Shown here in pieces: positions 34,621-45,551 of a stretch of DNA of 64,000 nt. The position numbers and the translations under genes were made by a program. Source of the DNA: Lunularia cruciata. Its lineage: Eukaryota; Streptophyta; Marchantiopsida; Lunulariales; Lunulariaceae. Each line of letters opens with the position of its first letter. Position 1 is the first letter of the stretch. The notes beneath the pieces were generated by a model. The model had not been told where the DNA came from. It ran no database searches and saw only the letters and a list, made by a program, of their open reading frames with translations. The stretch covers positions 72,919,836 to 72,983,835 of the forward strand of contig OX419757.1 in NCBI GenBank assembly GCA_948567375.1, read 5' to 3'.

Positions 34621-35269
34621 TATCCCCTCTACTGGATACTGCCAAGCAATGAGTGTGGTATCCAGAGGTGTCAAAGCAATCGCCTCTGGAGGCTCATCCT
34701 CACACTCATCCCCTGATGGTACGAAGGCTCCACTCCAAGCCTGCTGCACCAACTGATCTGCATGTTGCTGCAATGCCTCCTCTGAACTCCACAATGGAAC
34801 ATCCAAGGTGGATGGAACAATCCCACTCGTACTCCATAGCCGAGTGATCTCCTCTGGTACTGGAGTATCCTCTGCATGGGCGTTCCCCTCCAACAAGTCA
34901 CCAGGCCAAGTAACTGCACCGCTGAAAGCTAAAACTGATGCTGCCATGGTCCCGGACTGTAGTGAGCCAAGACTGCCACTACTGAAGCGTACAAGTAGGC
35001 GACATACCCGTCCCTCACGAGACTGCCAACCAGGTCTATAAGAGGCTGTCTCCTCCCAATAGTCAATGCTGAAACCCATAGGGTATAACACTACTTCCCC
35101 AACTAGCACATCAGATGACTCAGTTATCGTCGCAATAGCCTGAGCTCTCACCACCGAGCTATTAGTCGGATGACCATGCTGAACTTGGACAACAAGCTCC
35201 CCACGTGTGATGTACTGTGTCGAACCACCACCTAGAGATGTCTGGATCTGAAATGGACACCTCTCCACA

Positions 35270-35340
35270 TCGGTCTACCCTAAACTCCAGACCGACAACT
35301 ACAGCCTTCCCCAACATAAGGGGTTGCGCACCAGAGTCTA
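35270..35340 (-). pseudogene. GyE-2 retropepsin active-site region
   Basis: LLDSGAQPLMLGKAVVVGLEF shows the DSG aspartyl-protease motif, between gag and the methyltransferase. Confidence 0.75.
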
Positions 35341-35899
35341 ACAAGACTCTCTGTGGTGTATAGACCTTCCCTGAAGGTCCCACCAAACAAAAAATCCCCC
35401 TCTGGTTATCCAATAGGACACCACCAGGTGTAAACCGCGCTCTCTCAAAGGCCGGTCTAGTTGGCAACTCCTCTAGTCTAGCCGCTATTGCCTGCCATAA
35501 ACCACTAGTTGCTGAACGGATCCCATGCTCCTCAACCAAGTTAGCTCCACTGCCAACCACCTCTGCTCTAGTAGTAGGAACTGCACCATCCTTACTCTCA
35601 CACAACGTGGCAGCCAACCGGAACACTGGGGCTGGGTCAACTCCCAATGTAAACATGTCACTGGCTGAAAATAAAGGATGCCGCATAATCAGCTGAGCCG
35701 CCCCTAACATCATGCTAGACTCAGTCTGTGTAGTAGCAGGTGGCTGACTAGCAGGTACTCCATCACCACCTACCACACCTGCACTGGGACGTCTAGGAAC
35801 CATGGATGTCGTCTGCAATGCCTCAGATAGCATGAAAGACTGGGGAAGTCTGACCTGTCTCCCAACCTCTCCTCTCTGTGGGTCCAACTCCATTGATGC

Positions 35900-37561
35900 T
35901 CCTCTAGGCTCTGGAGCACGTACTGCACTCCTAGTCACTGCTGCGGATGCATCCACCTGTGCTGCTCCGCACATGAAGTCCAAAGCATCTCTATCACCAA
36001 CATATGAGGTGGAAGCCTCAGCACCTAAATCTGATCTCCTCTGAGCAATAGCCATACTAGCCAATCTCTGCTCCAACTGCTCAATCCGAGTAGCCATAGC
36101 TGTGTCAGAAGTAAGGGCAGGTACTGCACCCCTACTAGGTGTAGATCCTCTACCACCACCTCTACCACCTCGTCCTCCATGAACTGGAGCTCCTCTACTA
36201 CCTGCCATAGCAGCCCTACCACTTTGTAACTCCGAGTGTAGGTCAAAACACCGGTCACTAGTGTGACCAAATCTGTGGCAATGCTCACACTGCCTTTGTG
36301 CTGGCTGTGATGCACCAGAGGTATCAGGTCCGCTGCCCTGAGTACACTCTCTCCTATGGTGAGATCCACTACAAGTCCAACAAGCAACACCACCACTCAC
36401 TGGCTGCTGCTGACCCAAAAATGAGGGTAAGGGTCTAACTCCACTAGGCCCTCCACTCGCTCCATAGGATCTAAGCTGTCCACCCTGTCCTCAAAAACCA
36501 ACTGGGCATGGTGCACTCTGCTGCACTCTAGAAGAAGTCACAACCGTGGATGAGGTCTCTCTACCAAATCCAGCTGTCACCACTCTTTCCTCCACCATGT
36601 TGAGCTCAATACGCTCAGCCAAACCAAAGACTACTGCCAAAGTGGGCGAAGTAGCCTGCAACAACGTAGCATCACGAACTCTACTTCGCAACTCCATGTC
36701 CAGTATCCCATACCAAAACTGGACGGCCTGGGCCTCAGTAACTCCCTGAGTGAAACTGATCAGCCGCCTCATGCGGGTGTATGCCTCGCGTAGGCTCTCT
36801 CCAGCCTTCCGCTGGAACTCCTGCAAGCTCCTCAGCTTGTCAGTCCGCACTCCCTGGTAGTTCTGCCTCAAACATAGGAAGAACTCAACCATGGGGTTAA
36901 ACCCCGGTACCACACCACCTCCTGCAGCGGTACCTCTACTCGTAGTAGCACTATCTCCAGCTAGTGCACCTCCACTAGCTCCACCCACACTACTCAAGCT
37001 AGAACTCGTAGGTACAGCCGATCTACTCTTGGCCACCGAGCCTGAAGTGATGGAGACATAGTATGGAGACTAATATTGTCTCCATAACTCAATCTCCTCC
37101 AAATGAGCTCTCTTGAACTCATGGTAGTCGTCCATCGGTGGACCCTCCAAGTGCTGAAACAACCCCTTCCATGCCATGAAGGGTGTGAACAAAGTTGGGT
37201 TCCGCATCTGCTGCAGATCACACCAACTATCAAACTCCTGGATGAAGTCATCCAACTCAATGGTACCCACTGTACCAGAGTAATGCCTAGGGCCTTTGGA
37301 GGCCCCATAAATCTCGTCCATGTCCCACAACAACGGTGCGGACACACCAAGTGCACTCTCAATTGAATCAGCTCCTGTGTCAAACTCCAACTCAGAGTCG
37401 ATCTCCTCCCTCACTGGGACCTGAGATACAGGCTGATACCAAGCACCACTCTGAGTAAACCCACTGCGTACTGCAGGGCTAACTCCTTTGGAATCTCCAA
37501 AGAACTCTGTCGTGACCAAGTAACTGCAACAGCAAACTCGAACCACCAACTGCAACCGCAA
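35900..37561 (-). pseudogene. GyE-2 gag: capsid and two zinc knuckles
   Basis: The capsid-like segment (FIQEFDSWCDLQQM, LEGPPMDDYHEF, then LRSLQEFQRKAGESL and AVQFWYGILD, 36500-37300) is followed by two CCHC knuckles, CWTCSGSHHRREC and CEHCHRFGHTSDRC (about 36250-36380), and an RGG-like run (GGRGGRGGGRGS). The N-terminal acidic part is at 37380-37480. Confidence 0.82.
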
Positions 37562-38823
37562 GTCGCAACCGCAAGTGCCCCACCAAGTGCAAACACCAAC
37601 TAAACACCACCTTCTAATGTAACTCTACCGAGATAACTACACTAGGGGAAAGGGCAACCTGTAACCTGCCATCATAACACGCACTCTCACGGTCTGCAGG
37701 TCATCACTTCCTGCCTCACCAGAGAGAAACAAAGGTAGTCTGACTGGTCATCACTCCAGCCTCACCACCGAGAGCACACCAGAGCACCAACGCTCAAAAG
37801 TCAGGGCACCTCACACAAACGTGGTGCACAAACAAGAAGCAAAGAATGGAGGGGATCCAATCACAAGAAATCTAAACAAAAACCCTCCATCTCATGACAC
37901 AACACGGGACTGACTCTGCCACCATTTGGCATTTGACATAAGAGCAGTTCGTCTCTAAGTCCTAAGCTACCAAGATCACCAAGAATGGGATCAAACTGCC
38001 TCTCCTAGCCAAAGCTACATGTGTTTAGATAACAGTGGCACAGTCATTATGACAACAAGTGAGGGTGGACCAGTTGGCTAGGGCACCGGTCTAGGAACAA
38101 GAGATCTAGGGGTCAAACCCTGTTGCGCACAATCTAGCAAGAAAGGCAGATTTTGCCAACCAATGACCAAGATCTACTCTATACTAGCTAGTCTCACGCC
38201 AGCAAGCTGGCTTGCTGGCGCTTCTGGGCCTTCGTAGCCTCTCATAGCCCACAGCCCTATGCCTCAAAATTCAGCCAAATGAGGCCTTTCTTGTTGCCAC
38301 TTTGAACCTCTTCCAAAATTAGCAAAACTTCTCCAAATCTGCAAAACTCCTCCAAACTAGCGAAACTCCTCCAAATCTGGCCAAACAGCAAAACTCCTCC
38401 AATTCTGGCCCAAAATCTGACATAAACCCTAAAGATGGATGTCCGCCAAATCCCTCGCTAACTTTCCACTCAAGCCAAATTGACAAAACGGGTTTTTGCA
38501 AATCACAATTTCATGAGAAGAGCTTTCCAACTCCACCTTCAATTTCACTTTCTGAGCCCAACTCGCAGCAAATTGGTCCTACCTTCACCTCCTGAGCTCA
38601 AAACCACAACACTGCTTGAAAATTGCTCCTTCTTTGCTCTAAATTTGGCCAGCGCTTCCGCACACCGTCCGTCTAACTGCCAAATTTGCATCAACTACAC
38701 GAGCTTCTGCACACTAGGGAAACACAGAACCTGAATCAAGCTACCACGATCCACCGAGCTTGGAGATACCACCAACACTCAACGTTCCTACACCCGATTT
38801 CCCCCTGACTTCACTTCTCTGAT
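37562..38823 (-). other. GyE-2 leader between s repeat and gag
   Basis: About 1.26 kb without a convincing gene. It has short direct repeats of GCAAAACTCCTCCAA type at 38320-38410. No tRNA-complementary primer site directly follows the s repeat. A TGG-starting stretch (minus, about 37910-37930) could be primer-like but lies about 900 bp inside. Confidence 0.45.
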
Positions 38824-39273
38824 GTAATCAGATTGCTTAACACTCTCAACTCAACTCAACTCAGATCAGTACTTGATCTGTCACTCTATAAACTGCCAAC
38901 AACTGGGCACTGATTACAGTCAAGCCACACCCACTCAAGCATAGAGAATCCAGGTGACACTCGCCGGCCTCTGTCCACCATAGCCAGGAACTCAAAGGCT
39001 CAACATCAGAGAAGTGAGCTCTCTGGAGCTCACTTTGAAACTATACCCCCTAGACTCGAGCTAGCCCTGAAACCCTAATGGTCCCGCTGACGGCACACTC
39101 GACGGTGCAAACGGTGCAAAGTGACGGTGGGCCCCACTGTGAAGTCAGTACCCTGAACACAAAATCTAACCGTTGGAAAGTAGTCCTTGAGAAACTGCTA
39201 GAATAACTCAAACTACCATCACTGGAACTCCAGTGTCCGAGCATCTAGATGCGGAACTACAAATGGCGTGACA
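38824..39273 (-). repeat. GyE-2 5' s repeat
   Basis: 450 bp, TGTCACGCC...CTGATTACA on the minus strand. I count about 25 substitutions (5.6%), mostly transitions, against the 3' s unit. Confidence 0.88.
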
Positions 39274-40182
39274 TCCTCCATGGTAAGTGGAATTTGGGCA
39301 ATTCATTTGGATATGGCATCTTCCTCCACAACCAAAACAATTTCTATCATTGAAATTGTTGGCAAGTTGGCCTCCTCTATATGGATAGTTTCCATAACTC
39401 CTAGGCCCTCTCCCTACATTCTGATCCACCTCTCTCTTCTCCCATAGTTGCACCACATTGATCTTGAGATCCGCAAGTTGTTCTGTGATGGTTTGGAGTG
39501 GATCTTTTGGTGGAGGTGCAAGAACTGGAGCAACTACTACTTGTGGTGCAACCCTTGTCACCAAAGTATCAGAAGTTCCACCATACTTGTAGCCTTGAGG
39601 AGGATGCACAACCTCCTTCACCACCAAATCACTCTCATCCCCTTCCAAACTCTCTTCCATACGAATTGCGATCTTGATAGCTTCAAGCTTAGAAGAAGGT
39701 TTCTCATATCTCACCTTGCTTCTAATTTGTGGTCTCAACCCTCCCACAAAATTCTTGGTGAGCATGGCCCCTATGCCAATCATTGTAGTCTCCACATCAT
39801 CCCCACCCTTCCTCAACATTATGCGAAATCTGGACTCTAACTTTTCCACTCTTTCCACATAGACTCTCACTTTCTCTCCATCTCCTTGCTTGAGAAATGT
39901 AACCTCACTCATCAATCTCTCATAACTCTCCTCAGGAAGAAAGTTCTCAATGAGTGTTGAAGTCAGAGTCTCCCAAGACTCCTCTTCCCCCTCTCTCCTC
40001 TCTCTCTTTTGGTATTCTGACTCATACCATGTAAGTGCTGCATCCTCAAAGAAATCTGGTAATAATGAGGCCCACTCATTCTTCCTCCTCTCATTGTTTC
40101 CTATGCAAGCTCTCTTGAAGTCTCTCACAAAGGCCTCCACATCTTCTCCATCCTTGCCAAAGAAAACTGGAAGTTTTCCCAT
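39274..40182 (-). pseudogene. GyA-2 gag N-terminal part
   Basis: Begins MGKLPVFFGKDGEDVEAF at 40182, same start as GyA-1 gag, and runs to the zinc-knuckle region where GyE-2 inserted. Confidence 0.9.
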
Positions 40183-40256
40183 CTTAACCCCTCACTATCT
40201 TTCTTTTCTCTCAAAAATTTTGTTTTTTTCTCCTTTTTTTTTCTCTCACTCTATTA

Positions 40257-40421
40257 CTAATAGAGTATATACATGACTAACACCATCTGAGAATAATCCA
40301 CTCTAGGGAAAACAAAAGGTTCTGGTTGCTCCAAGATTTCTATAGCAACATCAAATCCTAGAGTGCATATTAATCTAACTCTCATGGATAGTTTATCCAT
40401 AAGTTGAAAGATTATCTCCAT
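40257..40421 (-). CDS. GyA-2 small ORF b (microprotein)
   Basis: Counterpart of 10519-10683, with the same start, the PEPFVFPRVDY stretch and the VMYILY end. Open in this copy. Confidence 0.65.
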   Translation of the reverse strand: MEIIFQLMDKLSMRVRLICTLGFDVAIEILEQPEPFVFPRVDYSQMVLVMYILY

Positions 40422-40423
40422 CA

Positions 40424-40899
40424 CTAATCTTGAGAACTAGCTGATGAAGGTGGTAGTATTTCTGTAGCTGTACTAAGACTCTCTCCAAGATCCTTCACCA
40501 AAGTTTCCAAAAGTGCTTTTACTCCACTACACTCATGTCCTTTTGGAAGTCCTTCAACTCCACAAACCTCACACAACTCCTTGGTCTTAGATCTTCTCCC
40601 TCCCAATCTTGGTGAAGAAGGTCCAACATGCAAACCCAAGTCCAGTAAACCTCTCCTTTCCCTCAATCTCTTGCTCTCAAAGGTCAATGGACATGAACTT
40701 GCCTTATGTCCCTTCTCTCCACATAGAAAGCACTTAGACTCACTCTTTCCTCCAAGTGGTGTAGGTTTTTGGATCCTCTCAATACTCTGTTCAAATTCTA
40801 TTGTAAACTCTCTTTTCCTCAAATCAACCCCTATAATCACCTCAAACCCTTTGGGGAACCTTGCATAATCTCAATTTCCACTCTTGATGACCCTCCATG
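40424..40899 (-). pseudogene. GyA-2 zinc-knuckle ORF before gag
   Basis: Counterpart of 10686-11159, with CFLCGEKGHKASSC and CEVCGVEGLPKGHEC readable. Not completely open. Confidence 0.7.
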
Positions 40900-41545
40900 T
40901 TCCCAAGATGAATCTAAACACTCAAACATGCTTTTTATTGATCTCAAACTTCTCATGCATGAGATCTCCACTCTGCAGAATTGACCCTTCCTCACAATGT
41001 CACTCAAATCTCCCAACCAATATGTCACAGTCCTCTGAAATTTTTGAAACTTGATAAAAACTCTACGGCGTTCCTCCCTGCAAAATTTCAGATCTTTTCA
41101 TTGAGCCATTTGGCCTAGACACCTTTCTATTCAGCACCCATATTTCAGATTTGGTCTGAAAACCACCCCCCTCACTTCAAAAACTCATAACGCCTTGCGC
41201 AAAAACAATCTCTCTCTAATTTTTGTGGCAGCAGGTAGAAGACAATGCACTGAATTTTCTTGGAAACTTTCAGGACAATTCACTAAAAATTGAAGAAATG
41301 GCAGACTCTGTACAATTTTCCAGAGAGCATGTAGTTGCGGGAGCACTTTACCTTATCAAATTTCAAAAATTCTAGCCCAGTGCGCATAAAAGCTCTCACA
41401 ATAATTTCAAGTGTGCTAACTGAAAGATAACCCAAGCTATCATGTGTAGAAATCTCAAGTCCAGATCTCAAACTTGAGATTTTGCCCAAAATCACCTTAA
41501 TCCCCAAAATCTGCAATCCACCTCACACAATCTCTCCAATTCCTC

Positions 41546-41716
41546 TCATGTGTACAAGATGTACAAAATCACCTCAAAGACATCATAATGAACTACAGGG
41601 TATACAAATGGATCTTGGTTCTCTAACATAAGTTCAGCCCTCTCCTCTCCTAATGTTCTCTCCAAGTGAGCTCTCATAGCCTCCTTCTGCCTAATGTAGA
41701 ATTGGACGCGGAACAT
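41546..41716 (-). CDS. GyA-2 leader ORF (microprotein, 56 residues)
   Basis: Deduced protein identical to that at 11808-11978. Confidence 0.7.
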   Translation of the reverse strand: MFRVQFYIRQKEAMRAHLERTLGEERAELMLENQDPFVYPVVHYDVFEVILYILYT

Positions 41717-41734
41717 TATCTTGCCTTCTAGAGA

Positions 41735-41753
41735 GGTCCCGGCAACGGAACCA
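41735..41753 (-). other. GyA-2 primer-binding site
   Basis: Same 19 bases as in GyA-1, 4 nt inside the 5' LTR. Confidence 0.75.
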
Positions 41754-41757
41754 AAAA

Positions 41758-42436
41758 TGTGAGCCGGCCTGTCTCTCACTCAAGATGAACCTCTGATGGC
41801 TATTATGGTAGCGCACCATGGACTAAGAAGGCAAGGAACCCCAACTCCATCATACTCCTCCAAGGCTAACACTCCAAGACTCAAGACATTGCTCACTAGA
41901 GAACTCAATGAGAGAGAGATAGTTGCAAATGAAAGGATGATGAGTACCTCCTCACCCCTTGTTTATATACTTGTGAAATAGTTACGTACCAAAGTTACTT
42001 ATTACCGTAGTAACTCAAGTTACTAGACTAAAAGTCAAGTAAAGTCAAAAAGTAGAAAGGAATATCCATTCACATGGGCATATTCCCCTTATCTTGACCC
42101 AACCACTAAGTCAAGGATTCCTTCACATGGGCTATCCTTGGACTAAAGAAGAATCCAAAACAAAAAGGTTTGCGGGCCCAAGAGTTCTCAACTCTTTCCT
42201 CAAAGCCAAACACCTAGGAATAATACCAAGTCAACACACTAAAATTCAAAATAGTAGTGCTCATCTTTTCTACTTCCTCTAAAGTAAGGTCCCATCTATC
42301 TTAGCTATGACTAACTTTAGCTAACCATGACTAATATAGAACCATCCTTTATCTCTATATAAATAATATCTCTTAAGTACTTGTAATACCAAGCTAAATA
42401 TCACAATACCACACACATGCACAAATGGGTGTTACA
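41758..42436 (-). repeat. GyA-2 5' LTR
   Basis: 679 bp, TGTAACACCC...GGCTCACA on the minus strand. Confidence 0.94.
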
Positions 42437-43813
42437 GAACCACGTCATCCCTACTCTCACAAAGCATGGCAGCCAACCGGAACACTAGGGCTAGGTCAAC
42501 TCCCAATATAAACATGTCACTCATTGAGAACAAAGTGCACCGCATAATCAGTCAAGCCGCACCCAACATCATACTAGACTCAATTTGTGTAGTAGCAGGT
42601 GGTTGACTAGTAGGTAGACTATCATGCACTCCATCACCACCTACCACACCTACACTAGGACATCTAGTAGCCATGGATGTCATCTGCAATGCCTCAGATA
42701 GCATGAAAGATTGGAGAAGTCTGACCTGTCTCCCAACCTCTCCTCTCTGTGGGTACAACTCCATTGATGCTCCGCTAAGCTCTAGAGCACATACTGCACT
42801 CCTAGTCACTGCTATAGATGCATCCACCTGAGCTACTCCGCACATGAATTCCAAAGCATCTCTATCACCAGCATATGAGGTGGAAGTCTCAACACCCAAA
42901 TCTGATCTCCTCTAAGCAATAGCCATCCTGGCCAATCTCTATTCCAATTGCTCAGTCCAAGTAGCCATAGTTGTATCAGAAGTAAGGGCAAGTACCACAC
43001 CTCTACTAGGTGTAGATCCTCTACCACCACCTCTACCACCTCGTCATCCATGAACTAGAGCTCCTCTACTACCTACCATAGCAGCCCTACCACTCCATAA
43101 CTTTGGGTGTAGGTCAAAGCACTGGTCACTAGTGTGACCAAATTTGTGGCAATGCTCACACTAGCTCTGTGTTGACTATGATACGCATGAGGTATCAAGT
43201 CCACTGCCTTGAGTACACTCTCTTGGATAGTGAGGTCCACCACAAGTCACCAAGCAACACCACTACTCATTGGCTGCTGCTGACCCAAAAATGAAGGTAA
43301 GGGTCTAACTACAGTAGGTACTCCATTCACTCCATAGGATCTAGGCTATCCACGTTGTCCTCAAAAGCCAACTAGGCATGGTGGACTCTACTACACTCTA
43401 GAAGAAGTAACAACTATGGATGAGGTCTCCTTAACAAATCTAGATGTCACCACCACCTTCTCCTCCACCATGTTGAGCTCAATATGCTTAGCCAAACCAA
43501 AGACCATTGCCAAAGTGGGCGAAGTAGCCTGTAACAATGTGGCATCACAAACTCAATGTTGCAGCTCCCTATCCAATATCCCATACCAAAACAAGACTAT
43601 GTGAGCCTCAATAATTCCCTTAGTGAAATTGATCAGTCATCTCATGCAAGTGTATGCCTCATGTACTCTCTCTCTAGCATTCTATTGGAACTCTTGCAAG
43701 CTCCTCAGCTTGTCAGTCCGCACTCCTTGGTAGTTTTGCCTCAAACATTAGAAGAACTCTACCATGGGGTTAAACCCTAGTACCACACCACCTCTTGTAG
43801 CGGTACCTCCACC
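42437..43813 (-). pseudogene. GyE-1 gag and zinc-knuckle part
   Basis: Collinear with GyE-2 from about 35572 to 36940 (protease-flanking linker, zinc-knuckle region, part of capsid). Decayed. Confidence 0.82.
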
Positions 43814-44176
43814 TATTGTCATTGGAAAAATAGTCTACACGTAGTATTGGTGCCATTTGGTGTGAGTTTCTCATGTAAGTGAACTCAAGGGTTTATGTTA
43901 TGGTGAAATCGGTAGTTGTTTTGTGTTCCTGTAAGCTTAAGGATTTCTCTTGTGTTAAGGGAGGGAGGAAATTGAGTGGTGGATTTTCTTTAATGCTACA
44001 TAAGCTCGGGGTTTATTTGCATGTCACTTAAGCATTGGAGTTTGTTAATGTTATTGGGGTCTCAAGAGTATTTTAGAGCTGCATTATCAAAGGGTTTTTG
44101 GGGTGACAAGGAAGGATTTAGAAGAGAAGGAAAGGAACTGAAGAAAAGGTTTTTTTGGGAGGTGTCTAGGGAAGAC
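43814..44176 (+). other. Start of a second GyD-like insertion
   Basis: GyE-1 similarity stops at 43813. The new sequence TATTGTCATTGGAAAAATAG, with TTGGTGCCATTTGGTG about 35 bp further on, matches the right end of GyD read inward. No gene. From about 44120 it enters the R1 tandem repeat. Its far end is not identified; the body appears to run through R1 and R2 to about 61734. Confidence 0.55.
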
Positions 44177-44444
44177 TGTAACACCCATTTGTGCATGTAT
44201 GTGGTATTGTGATATTTAACTTGGTATTACAAGTACTTAAGAGATATTATTTATATACAGATAAAGGATGGTTCTATATAAGTCATGGTTAGCTAAAGTA
44301 AGTCATAGCTAAGATAGAGGGGACCTTACTTTAGAGGAAGTGAAAAAGATGAGCACTACTATTTTGGATTTTAGTGTGTTGACTTGGTATTATTCCTAGG
44401 TGTTTGGCTTTGAGGAAAGAGTTGAGAATTCTTGGGCCCGCAAG

Positions 44445-45185
44445 TGTAATACCAAGGGTTAGCCCTATGATCTAGATGTGAAATTTGGTTTGGTAACATC
44501 TAGAATGATGTTATACATGATGGTCAAAATAGATCAGATAGAAGTATCACCAAAAGAGTACTTCTACAAATAGGGCAGAAACCGAAATAGACTTGAGAAC
44601 CTTAGAACCAATAGCTAGACATATGATTTAAAGGTGAGAATCGGTTTGGTAACATCTGGAAGGATGTTACACATGATGGACTAAACAGATCAGAAAGAGG
44701 TATCACCAAAAGGGGACTTCTACTAATAGAGTAGGAACCGAAATATGCCTGAAATCTTTGAAGGCAATTTCGGAGGCCTAAACGGATGAATTAGGCCTCG
44801 AAAATGTGCAGAATCCCCCCCCCCAATGGAGGAAAGGTTGGCCTTCCCTCCCCCCTGGTTTGTCTCATCGAGAGCTTTCCAACTATACCTTACTCATGTG
44901 ATTCTGAGATTCCTACAGGAAGATTCCCTAAAAGATTCTCTCCGGTCAAAGCTCGTTTGACCAACCAGATAGGACCTAGACCAGACAGGTCACCCATCCA
45001 AGTCAGTAATCCAAGGGTGGAGCTTGCTGACATGTCACCTATCTGTGTCCCTAATCCTATGGTGGAGCTTCCTTGGAAGAGATCCTCTTTGTCTATATAA
45101 TAAAGAGAAGGTGCTCCCTTGGGGCATCGAATGTTTGAGTGTGCAATCTGTGTTTTCTCTCTTCTCTTGTCCTCGGAGTATTACA
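44445..45185 (+). repeat. GyC 5' LTR with TATA box and internal duplication
   Basis: 741 bp. TATA box TATATAA at 45094-45100. The upstream half holds two diverged copies of a block of about 80 bp, both starting GGTTTGGTAACATCT (44488 and 44643) and both containing TATCACCAAAAG. Confidence 0.93.
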
Positions 45186-45186
45186 A

Positions 45187-45203
45187 TGGTATCAGAGCAT
45201 GTG
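45187..45203 (+). other. GyC primer-binding site (initiator tRNA-Met)
   Basis: TGGTATCAGAGCATGTG, 1 nt after the LTR. Confidence 0.92.
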
Positions 45204-45325
45204 TTCTAGTCCAAGAGAGTGGATCACCCCTCTTGGAATAGCATGAACTACTGAAAATGAGTAATTTGAGGTGGAGAACATAGAGTAATTGCTAGACTTA
45301 GGAAGGACTTTAGAGAGCGGATGGG

Positions 45326-45547
45326 ATGGATGCACCGGGGGGACAATTTCCTGCACCTAGCTTTCCATTCTCAAACCCATTCCACATCAAGGTTATGTAC
45401 ATCCAGTGTGAGCAGATGAGAGTATCGCTAGTTTATCACTTCGGTGCGGAATTCATGGACAGAGTGATGAACTCACCAAACCCGATGATTCTACCTGTGG
45501 TGATATATGACAGAGAGTGGGATTTGACGATTTACATTCTATTATGA
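45326..45547 (+). CDS. GyC leader ORF 1 (73-residue microprotein)
   Basis: Starts MDAPGGQFPAPSF. Its C-terminal half has HFGAEF, NPMILPVVIYD and ends TIYILL at the stop, matching the GyB-2 leader ORF (RFGQDF, EPLILPVVTYG, IYVLIN). The start context GGGATGGATG is the same as in GyB-2. Function unknown to me. Confidence 0.72.
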   Translation: MDAPGGQFPAPSFPFSNPFHIKVMYIQCEQMRVSLVYHFGAEFMDRVMNSPNPMILPVVIYDREWDLTIYILL

Positions 45548-45551
45548 TAAT

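Larger units (their letters stand above)
23754..39273 (-). mobile_element. GyE-2, Ty3/gypsy element with methyltransferase and PHD finger
   Basis: About 9.9 kb of its own sequence once nested GyB-2 is set aside. It interrupts GyA-2 gag, with tcct on both sides (23750-23753, 39274-39277). Reading order on the minus strand: s repeat (38824-39273), long leader, gag, two zinc knuckles, protease, methyltransferase, reverse transcriptase, RNase H, DDE integrase, PHD finger, purine tract, then t-s-t repeats (24420 down to 23754). Its ends read TGTCAC...GACA. Roughly ten breaks, so not whole, but most domains are clearly readable. Confidence 0.9.
19133..42436 (-). mobile_element. GyA-2, Ty3/gypsy element split by GyE-2
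   Basis: Same layout as GyA-1, with LTRs at 19133-19783 and 41758-42436 and flanking gaac (19129-19132, 42437-42440). The LTRs differ at about 11 positions (near 1.8%) plus small length changes, so it is older than GyA-1. Its gag is interrupted at the zinc-knuckle region by GyE-2 (23754-39273). It sits in GyE-1. Broken, with a handful of breaks besides the insertion. Confidence 0.92.

Noticed and set aside
33690-35265. A host DNMT3 gene captured by chance
   Set aside because: The domain is collinear in two independent GyE insertions between protease and RT, so it belongs to the element.
37908-37930. A TGGTGGCAGAGTCAG stretch as the GyE primer site
   Set aside because: It is about 900 bp inside the 5' repeat, too far for a normal primer site.
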